From contig CAZSMC010000046.1 of NCBI GenBank assembly GCA_964607755.1, positions 1 to 33,588 of the forward strand: DNA of 33,588 nucleotides, in the 5' to 3' direction. The notes under the pieces were generated by a model that was not told the origin of the DNA, ran no database searches, and saw only the letters and a program-made list of their open reading frames with translations. Numbering within the stretch: the first letter of the stretch is position 1; each line of letters begins with the position of its first letter. Positions 25,825 to 33,429 of this stretch are shown here, piece after piece. Position numbers and translations under genes: made by a program. The stretch comes from CAZSMC01 sp964607755 (lineage in GTDB: Bacteria > Zhuqueibacterota > Zhuqueibacteria > Residuimicrobiales > Krinioviventaceae).

Positions 25825-25884
25825 GCGGGGCTAAAGCCCCGAGAGTTGGAAGCTGATCTGAATCCACGCGCTAAAGCGCATGGC
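25825..25884 (+). repeat. Composite two-hairpin element, copy B
   Basis: GGGGCTAAAGCCCC (25827-25840), linker GAGAGTTGGAAGCTGATCTG, then CCACGCGCTAAAGCGCATGG (25864-25883). One stem base differs from copy A; on the minus strand the changed pair becomes a G-U wobble. It lies just beyond the trpA terminator. Confidence 0.85.
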
Positions 25885-25901
25885 TATGAATAATAAAAAA
25901 G

Positions 25902-25934
25902 AAAACCGGGAGCACAATACAACTCCCGGTTTTT
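25902..25934 (-). terminator. Intrinsic terminator of the trp operon (possibly bidirectional)
   Basis: AAAACCGGGAG (25902-25912) pairs perfectly with CTCCCGGTTTT (25923-25933). On the minus strand the stem runs into TTTTC then TTTTTT, about 25 nt after the trpA stop. On the plus strand it ends in TTTTT, so it can also stop transcription from the PIN gene. Confidence 0.85.
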
Positions 25935-25958
25935 GGTCTGCCTAGCCCTCGAGTAAAA

Positions 25959-26747
25959 TCATTTTGCCTGAATTGCCTGTTTCACCTGCCGGGCCATTCG
26001 TCCGGCTGCTTCGGCTTTGTTTTCTGACCTTTCCAGCTCACGAATCAGCCAACTGCCGATTATCACACCGTCTGCGTGTTGGCTATAATCGCGCGCTTTT
26101 TCCGCTGACGAAATACCAAAGCCCACGCACACTGGTAAATCTGTCATTCGACGCAACGAGGCGATGGTTTCCGGGAGAACCGTCCCGTTCGAAGAAGCAC
26201 CAGTTGTGCTGTATTGCGCTACAACGTAGACAAATCCATCCGAGGCTTTTAAAATTGACGCGGTGCGCTGCGGATCAATATCCGGTGCCAGCAGGTAAAC
26301 TAGACTGACGTCGTGCTGCCGGCATGTCTGTTCAAATTCTTCGCCTTCTTCAAACGGCACATCGGCAATGATGAATCCGTCCACACCATGTGTTGCGGCA
26401 TCGCGGGCAAACGCCTCCGGGCCGTAACGCAGAATTGGGTTGAAATAGCCCATCAAAACCACCGGGGTTTCATGCTGAGCTCGAAATGATTTGACGGTTT
26501 TAAAAATATCATCCAGATGCAGATTGTGCTGCAGCGCCCGGGCCGTCGACTGCTGAATCACTGGTCCATCAGCCATGGGATCGGAAAACGGCATGCCCAG
26601 CTCGATCACATCCGCGTGATTTTCACTCAGAGCGGTCATGATCTGTTGTGTTTCTTCGATTGTGGGATCACCGGCGGTGATAAAAAAAATAGCGGCTTTT
26701 TCGTTCCTCTGTTTCAGCTCCCAAAATCGTTTCTGCAGTCTATTCAT
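25959..26747 (-). CDS. trpA: Tryptophan synthase alpha chain
   Basis: Splits indole-3-glycerol phosphate into indole and glyceraldehyde 3-phosphate, passing indole to TrpB through the complex tunnel. The ATG giving MNRLQKRFWEL was chosen because GAGGAG lies just upstream inside trpB; this places catalytic E49 (VIELGMPFSDP) and D60 (MADGP) at their standard numbers. GFIIADVP, YVVAQYSTTG and the phosphate-binding GFGISS are present. With 262 residues the length is standard. It overlaps trpB by 8 nt and ends the operon. Confidence 0.97.
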   Translation of the reverse strand: MNRLQKRFWELKQRNEKAAIFFITAGDPTIEETQQIMTALSENHADVIELGMPFSDPMADGPVIQQSTARALQHNLHLDDIFKTVKSFRAQHETPVVLMGYFNPILRYGPEAFARDAATHGVDGFIIADVPFEEGEEFEQTCRQHDVSLVYLLAPDIDPQRTASILKASDGFVYVVAQYSTTGASSNGTVLPETIASLRRMTDLPVCVGFGISSAEKARDYSQHADGVIIGSWLIRELERSENKAEAAGRMARQVKQAIQAK

Positions 26748-27918
26748 GCTGGCGCTCCTCTTTTTGCAACGTTTTCGTATCCTTGTCACCGCGACCGGAC
26801 AAGTTGATCAAAATTGTTTTATCCTTTGGCATCTCTGCGGCAAGCTTTACAGCGTAAGCAATGGCATGTGAACTTTCCAGCGCCGGAATAATGCCTTCGG
26901 TTCGAGACAACAATTTGAACGCATTCGTGGCTTCTTTATCTGAAACCGTGACATATTGAGCGCGCCCGGTTGCCGCATAGTGAGCGTGCTCTGGCCCGAC
27001 ACCCGGGTAATCGAGCCCGGCGGCAATGGAATGAGCCGGTACGATCTGACCGTATTCATCTTGCAGGAACAGACTCTTTTTGCCGTGAAAAATACCGGGT
27101 TCGCCAAAGCAAATGGAGGCTGCGTGTTGGCCGAGTTCATGTCCCAGGCCACCGGCTTCCACGCCGATAAGCTGGGACGAGGTATCGCGAAACGGATGAA
27201 AAATGCCCATGGCATTGCTGCCACCGCCGACACACGCTACAATCACATCCGGTGCTTCGATTCCGTAATCACCAATCTGTTGTCGCGCTTCCTCGCCGAT
27301 GACCGACTGGAAATCGCGGACAATCGTCGGGAACGGGTGCGGCCCCACTACGCTGCCCAAAATGTACTGGGTATCTTTGACCGAGGTAATCCAGGCACGC
27401 ATGGCTTCGGTGGTGGCGTCCTTGAGTGTGCGGCTACCGGACGTTACCGGTACGACCTCGGCGCCGAGTAACCGCATGCGAAAAACATTCAATTCCTGGC
27501 GCTGCATATCTTCTTCGCCCATATAAACCTTGCACTCGAGTCCGAGCAACGCCCCGACCGTTGCCGTAGCCACGCCGTGCTGTCCCGCGCCGGTTTCAGC
27601 AATAATTTTGGGCTTGCCCATTTCTTTAGCCAGCAGTGCCTGACCCAGACAATTGTTCAGTTTATGTGAACCGGTGTGATTCAAATCTTCGCGTTTTAAT
27701 AAAAGACGAGCTCCGCCAATGCGCTCTGTCAATCGCCGGGCAAAATAAAGCGGTGTGGGACGTCCGGCGTAATTTTTTAGTAAATCATCAAGTTTATATT
27801 GAAATTCCTGCGTTTTGGCAATGTCCTGATAACCGCGTTCCAGCTCCATGAGCGCCGGCATTAGTAATTCCGGAACAAACTGTCCGCCAAAAGCGCCGAA
27901 ATAACCCCGGTGTCGCAT
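26740..27918 (-). CDS. trpB: Tryptophan synthase beta chain
   Basis: PLP enzyme that condenses indole with serine to tryptophan, in complex with TrpA. It has the N-terminal GYFGAFGGQFVPE, NHTGSHKLNN with PLP lysine K86, AETGAGQHGVATAT, and VACVGGGSNAMG for cofactor phosphate binding. At 392 residues and with the AGQHG and GRGDKD signatures it is the TrpB1 type that pairs with TrpA, not TrpB2. AAGGAG lies 9 nt before the ATG. It is separated from trpF by 142 nt, the only open junction in the operon. Confidence 0.97.
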   Translation of the reverse strand: MRHRGYFGAFGGQFVPELLMPALMELERGYQDIAKTQEFQYKLDDLLKNYAGRPTPLYFARRLTERIGGARLLLKREDLNHTGSHKLNNCLGQALLAKEMGKPKIIAETGAGQHGVATATVGALLGLECKVYMGEEDMQRQELNVFRMRLLGAEVVPVTSGSRTLKDATTEAMRAWITSVKDTQYILGSVVGPHPFPTIVRDFQSVIGEEARQQIGDYGIEAPDVIVACVGGGSNAMGIFHPFRDTSSQLIGVEAGGLGHELGQHAASICFGEPGIFHGKKSLFLQDEYGQIVPAHSIAAGLDYPGVGPEHAHYAATGRAQYVTVSDKEATNAFKLLSRTEGIIPALESSHAIAYAVKLAAEMPKDKTILINLSGRGDKDTKTLQKEERQHE

Positions 27919-28060
27919 TTTTTCATTCTCCTTTTTTCTTGTAACTTTTATGAAAGTTAATCAAACAGGTAAAAGATTACAGAGATCACAAAAATATTTT
28001 AAAATTTCTCCGTGGTCTTTGTGTTTTCCATTTCTTAAAACATGTAATGATACCAACTTT
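27919..28060 (-). repeat. trpF-trpB spacer with a periodic inverted repeat
   Basis: Positions 27980-28023 carry ACAGAGATCACAAA-type steps followed after an AT centre by TTTCTCCGTGGTCTTTG, an imperfect inverted repeat related to 534-604. No terminator T run or promoter is evident. Confidence 0.55.
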
Positions 28061-28672
28061 TTATTCCAGAAACTGACTTGATTTTTCAAATAACCTTTCC
28101 ATTTTTTCATGATCTTTCACACCCGGAGCCGTCTCGATTCCGGAATTGATATCGATGCCGTAAGGTTGATAGCGCCGGACCAGTTCGGGCACGTTCTCCG
28201 GCGACAATCCACCGGCCAAAATAATGCGTGACATGTCCGGTACCAGATCGAGCAACTCTGTGGCGATACGTTTACCAGTGCCGCCGCGCTGATCCGGTGC
28301 AAATGCATCCAGCAGAACCGGTATGTTTTTGGGATAAGCTTTAATGATCTGCAACGATTCACTGTCATTCACTCGCACTGCTTTTATCATTCTCCCGCCA
28401 AGCTGACGGCAATATTCCGGGCTTTCATCACCGTGCAGTTGAACAATGTCCAGCTTGCATTGACTGCGGATGGTCCTGACACGTGCGATGGACTCGTTGA
28501 CAAAGACGCCAACTTTAAATCCGCACATCCCGTCTGTCAGTTGAATCACCTGATCAGGTGTCACCTGTCGCGGACTGGGTGCCAGGATAAATCCGACCGC
28601 ATTTGCTCCCAGTTCAAAAGCGCGTTCAACATCCTGTCGTTGAGTCATACCGCAAATTTTTATCCACATCAC
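28061..28672 (-). CDS. trpF: Phosphoribosylanthranilate isomerase
   Basis: Amadori rearrangement of phosphoribosylanthranilate to CdRP, third step of tryptophan synthesis. WIKICGMT with general-base C7 at the N-terminus, VQLHGDES in the middle, LLDAF with general-acid D122, and LAGGLSPENV phosphate binding near the end. The GTG at 28672 overlaps the trpC stop (GTGA); an ATG directly follows it as second codon, so the start is GTG or ATG. 203 residues is a normal length. It stands as a separate gene, not fused to trpC. Confidence 0.96.
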   Translation of the reverse strand: MMWIKICGMTQRQDVERAFELGANAVGFILAPSPRQVTPDQVIQLTDGMCGFKVGVFVNESIARVRTIRSQCKLDIVQLHGDESPEYCRQLGGRMIKAVRVNDSESLQIIKAYPKNIPVLLDAFAPDQRGGTGKRIATELLDLVPDMSRIILAGGLSPENVPELVRRYQPYGIDINSGIETAPGVKDHEKMERLFEKSSQFLE

Positions 28673-29448
28673 ACGCCTCGCAATTTTTTCAAATATCCGG
28701 GACGATCTTTTTGACGCATCAACGTCTCGCCAATCAAAAAAGCGTGGAATCCCGCTTTTTCCAGTTGCTCGATATCTTTCCGCGAGCGCAGTCCGCTTTC
28801 ACTCACGCAAATGCAATTCGATGGTATGTGCCTCACAAGTTGAAGACTGGTCTCCAGGCTCGTTTCAAACGTAGTCAAATCACGGTTGTTAACGCCAATG
28901 ATATTCGCGCCGGAAACAACCGCCGTTTCCAGCTCATCCTGATTGTGCACCTCGACCAGTGCATCCATGCCAAGCTCGTGTGCCAGAGCCAGATAATCGC
29001 ACAACTGGCTGTAATTCAAAGCCACCACCAAAAGCAAAATCGCGCTGGCCGAATGCGCTTTGGCACTGTAGATCTGGTACGCGTCAATAATAAAATCTTT
29101 CCTCAGCAGCGGTAAAGAAACGGCTTTTGCGATATCATCTAAAAACTGTATGCTGCCCTGAAAAAATCGTTCATTTGTGAGCACCGAAATGGCAGCGGCA
29201 CCGCCTTGTTGATACTCGCGGGCAATGGCAACCGGCTCGAACGATTGGCAGATCACGCCCTTGCTCGGCGATGCTTTTTTCACCTCGGCAATGATATTGG
29301 TTTCCTGTCGCTGAAGCGCTTTAGCAAAAGACAGCCGTTTAGCTGTTTGCAACTCTGCTAACTTGCGAATTTCAGACAGCGATTGCTGCGATTTCTTGCG
29401 TTCAAGGTCCTCGCGTGTGTTATTGATAATTTTGTCTAAAATATTCAT
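28669..29448 (-). CDS. trpC: Indole-3-glycerol phosphate synthase
   Basis: Ring closure of CdRP to indole-3-glycerol phosphate with loss of CO2 and water. The (beta/alpha)8 barrel has IIAEVKKASPSKG with E55 and K57, LLRKDFIID, ALVEVHNQDELE, IGVNNRDL and VSESGLRS. At 259 residues it is monofunctional. The ATG overlaps the trpD stop as ATGA, and its own stop overlaps the trpF start. Confidence 0.97.
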   Translation of the reverse strand: MNILDKIINNTREDLERKKSQQSLSEIRKLAELQTAKRLSFAKALQRQETNIIAEVKKASPSKGVICQSFEPVAIAREYQQGGAAAISVLTNERFFQGSIQFLDDIAKAVSLPLLRKDFIIDAYQIYSAKAHSASAILLLVVALNYSQLCDYLALAHELGMDALVEVHNQDELETAVVSGANIIGVNNRDLTTFETSLETSLQLVRHIPSNCICVSESGLRSRKDIEQLEKAGFHAFLIGETLMRQKDRPGYLKKLRGV

Positions 29449-30488
29449 GAAACACCAACTATTCTTTCTGTCAATTTTTCTAAGCTTTGGGAATACTCGA
29501 TCAGATCAGCCAACTTTTGCTTTGCTTTTCCCGATCGAATCAGCTCACGCGCCAGCTTGACGCCCTCTGCAAATGAGTCTGTTCGCCCGGATACGTAAAT
29601 GGCTGCGCCGGCGTTCAACACGGTAATGTCTGTAAAAGGACCAGGCTCGCCATTGAAAATGCGCTGCAAAATATCGGCATTGTCAACTGCGGTGCCGCCT
29701 TTTACCGAACTCAAGGGTGCCATGTTCATACCAAATATCTCCGGCGACACAGTGTACGATGTGATCTGACCATTGACCACTTCATTAACGTGCGTCTCAT
29801 CACTGATTGAAATCTCGTCCATGCCATCTGCGCTATGCACGACCATAACATGTTCGCTACCGGTTTTGGCCAAAACTTTGGCCATTTTGTCCGCCGCTTC
29901 CATGTTGAATGTACCGACGACCTGCCGTTTAGTAGACGCCGGATTGGACATGGGACCCAGCATATTAAAAACCGTGCGCACACCCATTTCACGGCGCGGT
30001 GTCACCGCGTGCTTCATCGACGCATGATAGACCGGCGCAAAAAGAAACGCCATGCCCACATCGTCAAGACATTTTTCCGCATCATCCGGCAGCATATCGA
30101 TTTTGACGCCAAGTTCAGCCAGCACGTCAGCGCTGCCGCATTTGCTGGAAACCGAGCGGTTACCGTGCTTGGCGACTGGCACCCCGGCCGCTGCTGTAAC
30201 AAACGCAGAGGCCGTCGAGATGTTGAACGTGTGGTGCCCGTCACCGCCGGTCCCGCAGGTATCGGTAACATATTCCGGTGACTTTATGGTGACCGCTTTG
30301 TCGCGCATAGCTGTCACAAAACCAGAAATCTCGCTGACGGTTTCACCTTTTATTTTCAATCCCATTAAAAATCCGGCGATTTGCGAGGCTGTCCATTCGC
30401 CGTTCATAATGTCTGTCATGACTTTGAGCGCATGATCTTCACTGAGATCCAGGCCATGACTGACATATTCGAGAGTTTCGCGTATCAT
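29445..30488 (-). CDS. trpD: Anthranilate phosphoribosyltransferase
   Basis: Joins anthranilate to PRPP, second step of the pathway. The N-terminal helical domain precedes the PRPP-binding CGTGGDGHHTFNIST (from 78) and the anthranilate/Mg region KHGNRSVSSKCGSADVLAELG (from 107, here shortened). At 347 residues it is a stand-alone TrpD, separate from TrpG. It is coupled to both neighbours by ATGA overlaps. Note that a gene named trpD in enterics is a TrpG-TrpD fusion; this one is not. Confidence 0.97.
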   Translation of the reverse strand: MIRETLEYVSHGLDLSEDHALKVMTDIMNGEWTASQIAGFLMGLKIKGETVSEISGFVTAMRDKAVTIKSPEYVTDTCGTGGDGHHTFNISTASAFVTAAAGVPVAKHGNRSVSSKCGSADVLAELGVKIDMLPDDAEKCLDDVGMAFLFAPVYHASMKHAVTPRREMGVRTVFNMLGPMSNPASTKRQVVGTFNMEAADKMAKVLAKTGSEHVMVVHSADGMDEISISDETHVNEVVNGQITSYTVSPEIFGMNMAPLSSVKGGTAVDNADILQRIFNGEPGPFTDITVLNAGAAIYVSGRTDSFAEGVKLARELIRSGKAKQKLADLIEYSQSLEKLTERIVGVS

Positions 30489-31054
30489 GATGTCCTCCGT
30501 AAAAAATTTTCTATTATTTTCATACCATATTTTGTCAAAACAGATTCCGGGTGAAACTGCACACCTTCAACCGGATATGATTTATGCCGAAGCCCCATTA
30601 TCATCTCATCGCCGGTACGCGCTGTGACAGTCAGGCAATCCGGTACTGAATCCGGATCTACCACCAGTGAATGATATCGCCCGGCATCGAACGGATTCGG
30701 TACGCCGTGAAAAGTCGGACTGTTGTCGTGGTGGATTCTGGCTGACTTGCCGTGCACCAGCTCACCGGCTTGCATCACCCGGCCGCCAAAAACCTGGCCT
30801 ACCGCCTGATGCCCGAGGCACACGCCCAAAATGGGACATTTATCTTTAAAATGCTCGATCACCTCACACGAAATACCCGCCTCATCAGGATAGCCCGGCC
30901 CGGGTGAAATGATGATCCGTTGCGGTTTTAAACGTTCGATGTCAGCAATGGTGGTTTGATCGTTTCGCCGGACAATGATCTCTTCTCCCAGTGCTCCGAC
31001 ATATTGCACTAAATTGTAGGTAAATGAATCGTAATTATCGATAACCAGAATCAT
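30485..31054 (-). CDS. trpG: Anthranilate synthase component II (glutamine amidotransferase)
   Basis: Releases ammonia from glutamine for TrpE. Class I amidotransferase with DNYDSFTYN at the start, LGVCLGHQ with nucleophile C79, and GVQFHPES with H168 and E170 completing the triad. 189 residues is standard. ATGA overlaps join it to trpE and trpD. In the tryptophan operon context TrpG is the right name, but the same subunit may also serve PabB in folate synthesis. Confidence 0.96.
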   Translation of the reverse strand: MILVIDNYDSFTYNLVQYVGALGEEIIVRRNDQTTIADIERLKPQRIIISPGPGYPDEAGISCEVIEHFKDKCPILGVCLGHQAVGQVFGGRVMQAGELVHGKSARIHHDNSPTFHGVPNPFDAGRYHSLVVDPDSVPDCLTVTARTGDEMIMGLRHKSYPVEGVQFHPESVLTKYGMKIIENFLRRTS

Positions 31055-32523
31055 CGCAAACCTCCTTCGGCAAAAGACAGCGCCCGCTGCAGCGCATGGG
31101 CTTTGTTGAGCGTTTCCTGGTACTCGCGTTCAGGAATCGAATCCGCCACAATACCGGCACCGGCCTGCAGATAAGCTATTTTATTTTTCACATAAATCGT
31201 GCGAATGGCAATGCACACGTCCATGTCGCCGTTAAACGTCATGTAACCGACCGCGCCGCCGTAAATGCCGCGCCGGTTCGGTTCGAGCCGGTCGATGAGC
31301 TCCATGGCCTTGACCTTTGGAGCGCCAGTCAATGTACCTGCCGGAAAACACGCTTTGAACACATCCACCGCATCCATGTTGTTAGCCAGTTTGGCCTGCA
31401 CCGTGGAGACGATGTGCATGACGTGAGAATATTTTTCAATAGCCATGGAATCGGTCACTTTGACAGAACCATAGGCCGCAATTCTGCCAATGTCATTGCG
31501 GCCCAGATCGACGAGCATGTTATGCTCGGCGCGTTCTTTGGGATCGTTTAATAAATCCTTGACCAGCCGTTCGTCCTCGTCGTCATTGCTGCCGCGGCGG
31601 CAGGTGCCGGCAATAGGCTTGACAAAAACCGTATCATCCTTGAGCTTGACCAACGTTTCCGGCGACGAGCCCAGTACCTCAACGTCATCCAGATGCATGA
31701 AAAACATGTACGGTGACGGATTGACGAGCCGCAATCCGCGATAAATCTGAAACGGCGACACGGAGGTTGGCATTTTCAAACGCTGGGCAAGCACAATCTG
31801 AAAAATGTCGCCGCGCTTGATGTGCTTTTTCGCCTGCATGACCATGCCTTCGTATTCGTTCTGAGATAAATTCGCCTCAGGTTCGGACGAGGTGTTGCGA
31901 TTAGATGGCATTTGTAAAGTGACTCCGGCGCGGATCGTGTCGATCATCTGATTGATGCGCGAGACGGCTTTTTCATAGCTTTCGACTATCGTGTTTCCCG
32001 GACAGACAAAAAGTATCAACGTCATGGTGTTGAGCAGGTTGTCAAACACAATAACCCGTTGCGGAATGAACATGTGAATATCGGGCACATTCACGTCATC
32101 CACAGATTCGTCCGGTAATTTTTCAATGTGCCGGACCGTGTCGTAGCCGAGATAGCCGAAAAATCCGTTGGACGAAAAAGGAATCTGCTCCAGTCCGGTT
32201 CCGGCGTACTTGCGAATCAGGCTCTGCAACACATCCAAAGGATTGCTCTCGACTGTAAATCCGGTATTTTCCTCGACATTGCGCACCGTGACGTTGCGGT
32301 CTTTGCTTTTAAAAATGAGATAGGGCGTATCGCCGATAATCGAAAACCGGCCCCGCTGCGTGGCGCCCTCGACGCTCTCCAGCAAAAACCGGTAGCTGCC
32401 CCGGGCTATTTTTAAAAACGTCGAGACGGGCGTGTCCAGATCGCCTAAAATCTCCGCAGCAACCGGTACCAAAGGATGTTGTTTTGCCATGCGATCGAAT
32501 TCGGAACATGTGGTTTTTATCAC
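31051..32523 (-). CDS. trpE: Anthranilate synthase component I
   Basis: Converts chorismate and ammonia to anthranilate, first committed step. The GTG start at 32523 was chosen: AAGGA lies 8 nt upstream and it gives a typical IKTTCSEFDRMAKQHPLVPV N-terminus of 490 residues. The open frame extends upstream into the attenuator, but that part is non-coding. The regulatory LLES motif (47-50), which binds tryptophan for feedback inhibition, is intact. The catalytic part has VLAQRLKMP, GRNDIGR, PAGTLTGAPK and GIYGGAVGY. Expression is predicted to be set by the attenuator upstream, so the step has both transcriptional and allosteric control. Confidence 0.96.
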   Translation of the reverse strand: MIKTTCSEFDRMAKQHPLVPVAAEILGDLDTPVSTFLKIARGSYRFLLESVEGATQRGRFSIIGDTPYLIFKSKDRNVTVRNVEENTGFTVESNPLDVLQSLIRKYAGTGLEQIPFSSNGFFGYLGYDTVRHIEKLPDESVDDVNVPDIHMFIPQRVIVFDNLLNTMTLILFVCPGNTIVESYEKAVSRINQMIDTIRAGVTLQMPSNRNTSSEPEANLSQNEYEGMVMQAKKHIKRGDIFQIVLAQRLKMPTSVSPFQIYRGLRLVNPSPYMFFMHLDDVEVLGSSPETLVKLKDDTVFVKPIAGTCRRGSNDDEDERLVKDLLNDPKERAEHNMLVDLGRNDIGRIAAYGSVKVTDSMAIEKYSHVMHIVSTVQAKLANNMDAVDVFKACFPAGTLTGAPKVKAMELIDRLEPNRRGIYGGAVGYMTFNGDMDVCIAIRTIYVKNKIAYLQAGAGIVADSIPEREYQETLNKAHALQRALSFAEGGLR

Positions 32524-32608
32524 GTGCTTTTTCCTTTTGTTGAATTCATTAATTCGAGTATAGGATTTTTTTTCGAGCCGTGGAGTCTTTAAAAACTCTG
32601 GCATACAT

Positions 32609-32649
32609 AAAAAAAGGGCGCTGTTACTTTTCGGTTCACAGCGCCCTTT
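32609..32649 (-). terminator. Intrinsic terminator of the trp attenuator
   Basis: A 12-bp perfect stem (AAAGGGCGCTGT with ACAGCGCCCTTT), a 13-nt loop and seven Ts (32615-32609). It ends about 86 nt before the trpE start. Confidence 0.92.
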
Positions 32650-32716
32650 AAAAGAAACGCCGTGAATGCAAGGTGCATCCACGGCGTTGATATTTTGATC
32701 TAATTACACAACACTC

Positions 32717-32791
32717 CTATTCGTGGTGCACCCGGGAAAAGGTCCACCACCACCAGTTTTGTTGAGTTGTTGTGTAACGTTTGTTCATCAT
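32717..32791 (-). CDS. trpL: trp leader peptide, 24 codons with four consecutive Trp codons
   Basis: A short coding region starting ATGATG, with AGGAG 7 nt upstream. It reads MMNKRYTTTQQN, then four Trp codons in a row (32755-32744), then TFSRVHHE and TAG. The run of Trp codons, the strong ribosome-binding site, a promoter close upstream, and a terminator and trpE downstream identify it as the leader whose translation senses charged tRNA-Trp. The product itself probably has no other function. E. coli TrpL has two adjacent Trp codons; four should make stalling more sensitive. Confidence 0.95.
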   Translation of the reverse strand: MMNKRYTTTQQNWWWWTFSRVHHE

Positions 32792-32815
32792 TTTTTTCTC
32801 CTAAAATTGAATGTA

Positions 32816-32844
32816 AATATAAAGGAACGATTTTTAATATGCAA
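32816..32844 (-). promoter_or_regulatory. Predicted trp operon promoter
   Basis: On the minus strand: -35 TTGCAT (32844-32839), exactly 17 nt, -10 TATATT (32821-32816). The start of transcription would be near 32809, only about 18 nt before trpL. No obvious TrpR-type operator (a CTAG-centred palindrome) overlaps it. Confidence 0.7.
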
Positions 32845-32879
32845 GCAGAAAAATGGAGATTTAGTTTTTATTATACCGC

Positions 32880-32996
32880 CTCGTAGTACACCTTCCAGGT
32901 GTGCTACGAGTAAAAAAGACTCCCATGCCATTTGTCGCACACCTGGGGAGGTGTACGACAAATACTCCTCCTAGTACACCTTTTAGGTACTACTAG
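32880..32996. repeat. Three adjacent hairpins with an ACACCT/AGGTGT tip
   Basis: 32880-32910 (CTCGTAG arms), 32932-32961 (TTGTCG arms) and 32971-32996 (CTAGTA arms, one side degenerate), all with a tip resembling ACACCT-N-AGGTGT. A fourth copy lies at 33517-33547. They begin about 36 bp upstream of the trp -35 box. No gene is seen between 32845 and the window end. Confidence 0.75.
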
Positions 32997-33028
32997 TTTT
33001 TATTACCACGAGCTTTCAGATTTTCATA

Positions 33029-33170
33029 GCCACGAGCTTTAGCTCGTGGATACCGATCAGATCCAAAAAACCAGGGGCTTTAGCCCCCGCTCAAAGGCAG
33101 GCATTCAGGGGCTAAAGCCCTTTAGAAGATTATTTTCTCCTCCCCCGCCCTGAAGCGCGGGGCTATGAAA
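33029..33170 (-). repeat. 142-bp direct repeat, copy 1 (contains inverted composite element, copy C)
   Basis: Identical to 33288-33429. It begins with the composite element in inverted orientation (CCACGAGCTTTAGCTCGTGG at 33030-33049; GGGGCTTTAGCCCC at 33074-33087), then carries GGGGCTAAAGCCC and a CCCGCCCTGAAGCGCGGG palindrome. Confidence 0.92.
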
Positions 33171-33287
33171 GAATATACTGAAAAAAATATCGATAGATTG
33201 GTTCTGAGAAAATATCCTCGGGATTCACCGAGCTTTTTTTTCATAAATTCGGAACTCTGAGCCGGTAACAGTATGTCCCCTTTCATT

Positions 33288-33429
33288 GCCACGAGCTTTA
33301 GCTCGTGGATACCGATCAGATCCAAAAAACCAGGGGCTTTAGCCCCCGCTCAAAGGCAGGCATTCAGGGGCTAAAGCCCTTTAGAAGATTATTTTCTCCT
33401 CCCCCGCCCTGAAGCGCGGGGCTATGAAA
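33288..33429 (-). repeat. 142-bp direct repeat, copy 2 (contains inverted composite element, copy D)
   Basis: Perfect copy of 33029-33170, offset by 259 bp, with a 117-bp AT-rich spacer between. Identity continues a few bases to the left with one mismatch. Confidence 0.92.

Larger units (their letters stand above)
32609..32791 (-). promoter_or_regulatory. trp attenuator with six pairing segments
   Basis: Read 5' to 3' on the minus strand: (1) the Trp-codon run with GTGGTG; (2) GGTGCACCACG (32732-32722), pairing back with 1; (3) CGTGGATGCACC (32683-32672), 11 pairs with 2 around one bulged A; (4) TGCATTCACGGCG (32670-32658), part of a 15-bp stem with the 3 region (32688-32656); (5) CGCTGTGAA (32643-32635), nine pairs with 4 including one G-U; (6) the terminator 3' arm. 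The terminator stem AAAGGGCGCTGT / ACAGCGCCCTTT (32649-32638, 32624-32613) ends in a T run to 32609. Stalling at Trp codons frees 2, giving 2:3, then 4:5, and read-through; full translation gives 3:4 and 5:6, and termination. Confidence 0.85.

Noticed and set aside
32524..32682. Upstream extension of trpE to an ATG at 32682.
   Set aside because: The extra 53 codons lie over the attenuator hairpin and terminator, lack family similarity, and a GTG with a good ribosome-binding site follows at 32523.
32797..32844. TrpR-type operator over the trp promoter.
   Set aside because: No CTAG-centred palindrome is visible there; control seems to rest on attenuation and TrpE feedback.
33122..33325. 67-codon minus-strand frame between the two 142-bp repeats.
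   Set aside because: Both ends lie in palindromic repeats, there is no convincing family match, and its codons follow the repeat structure.
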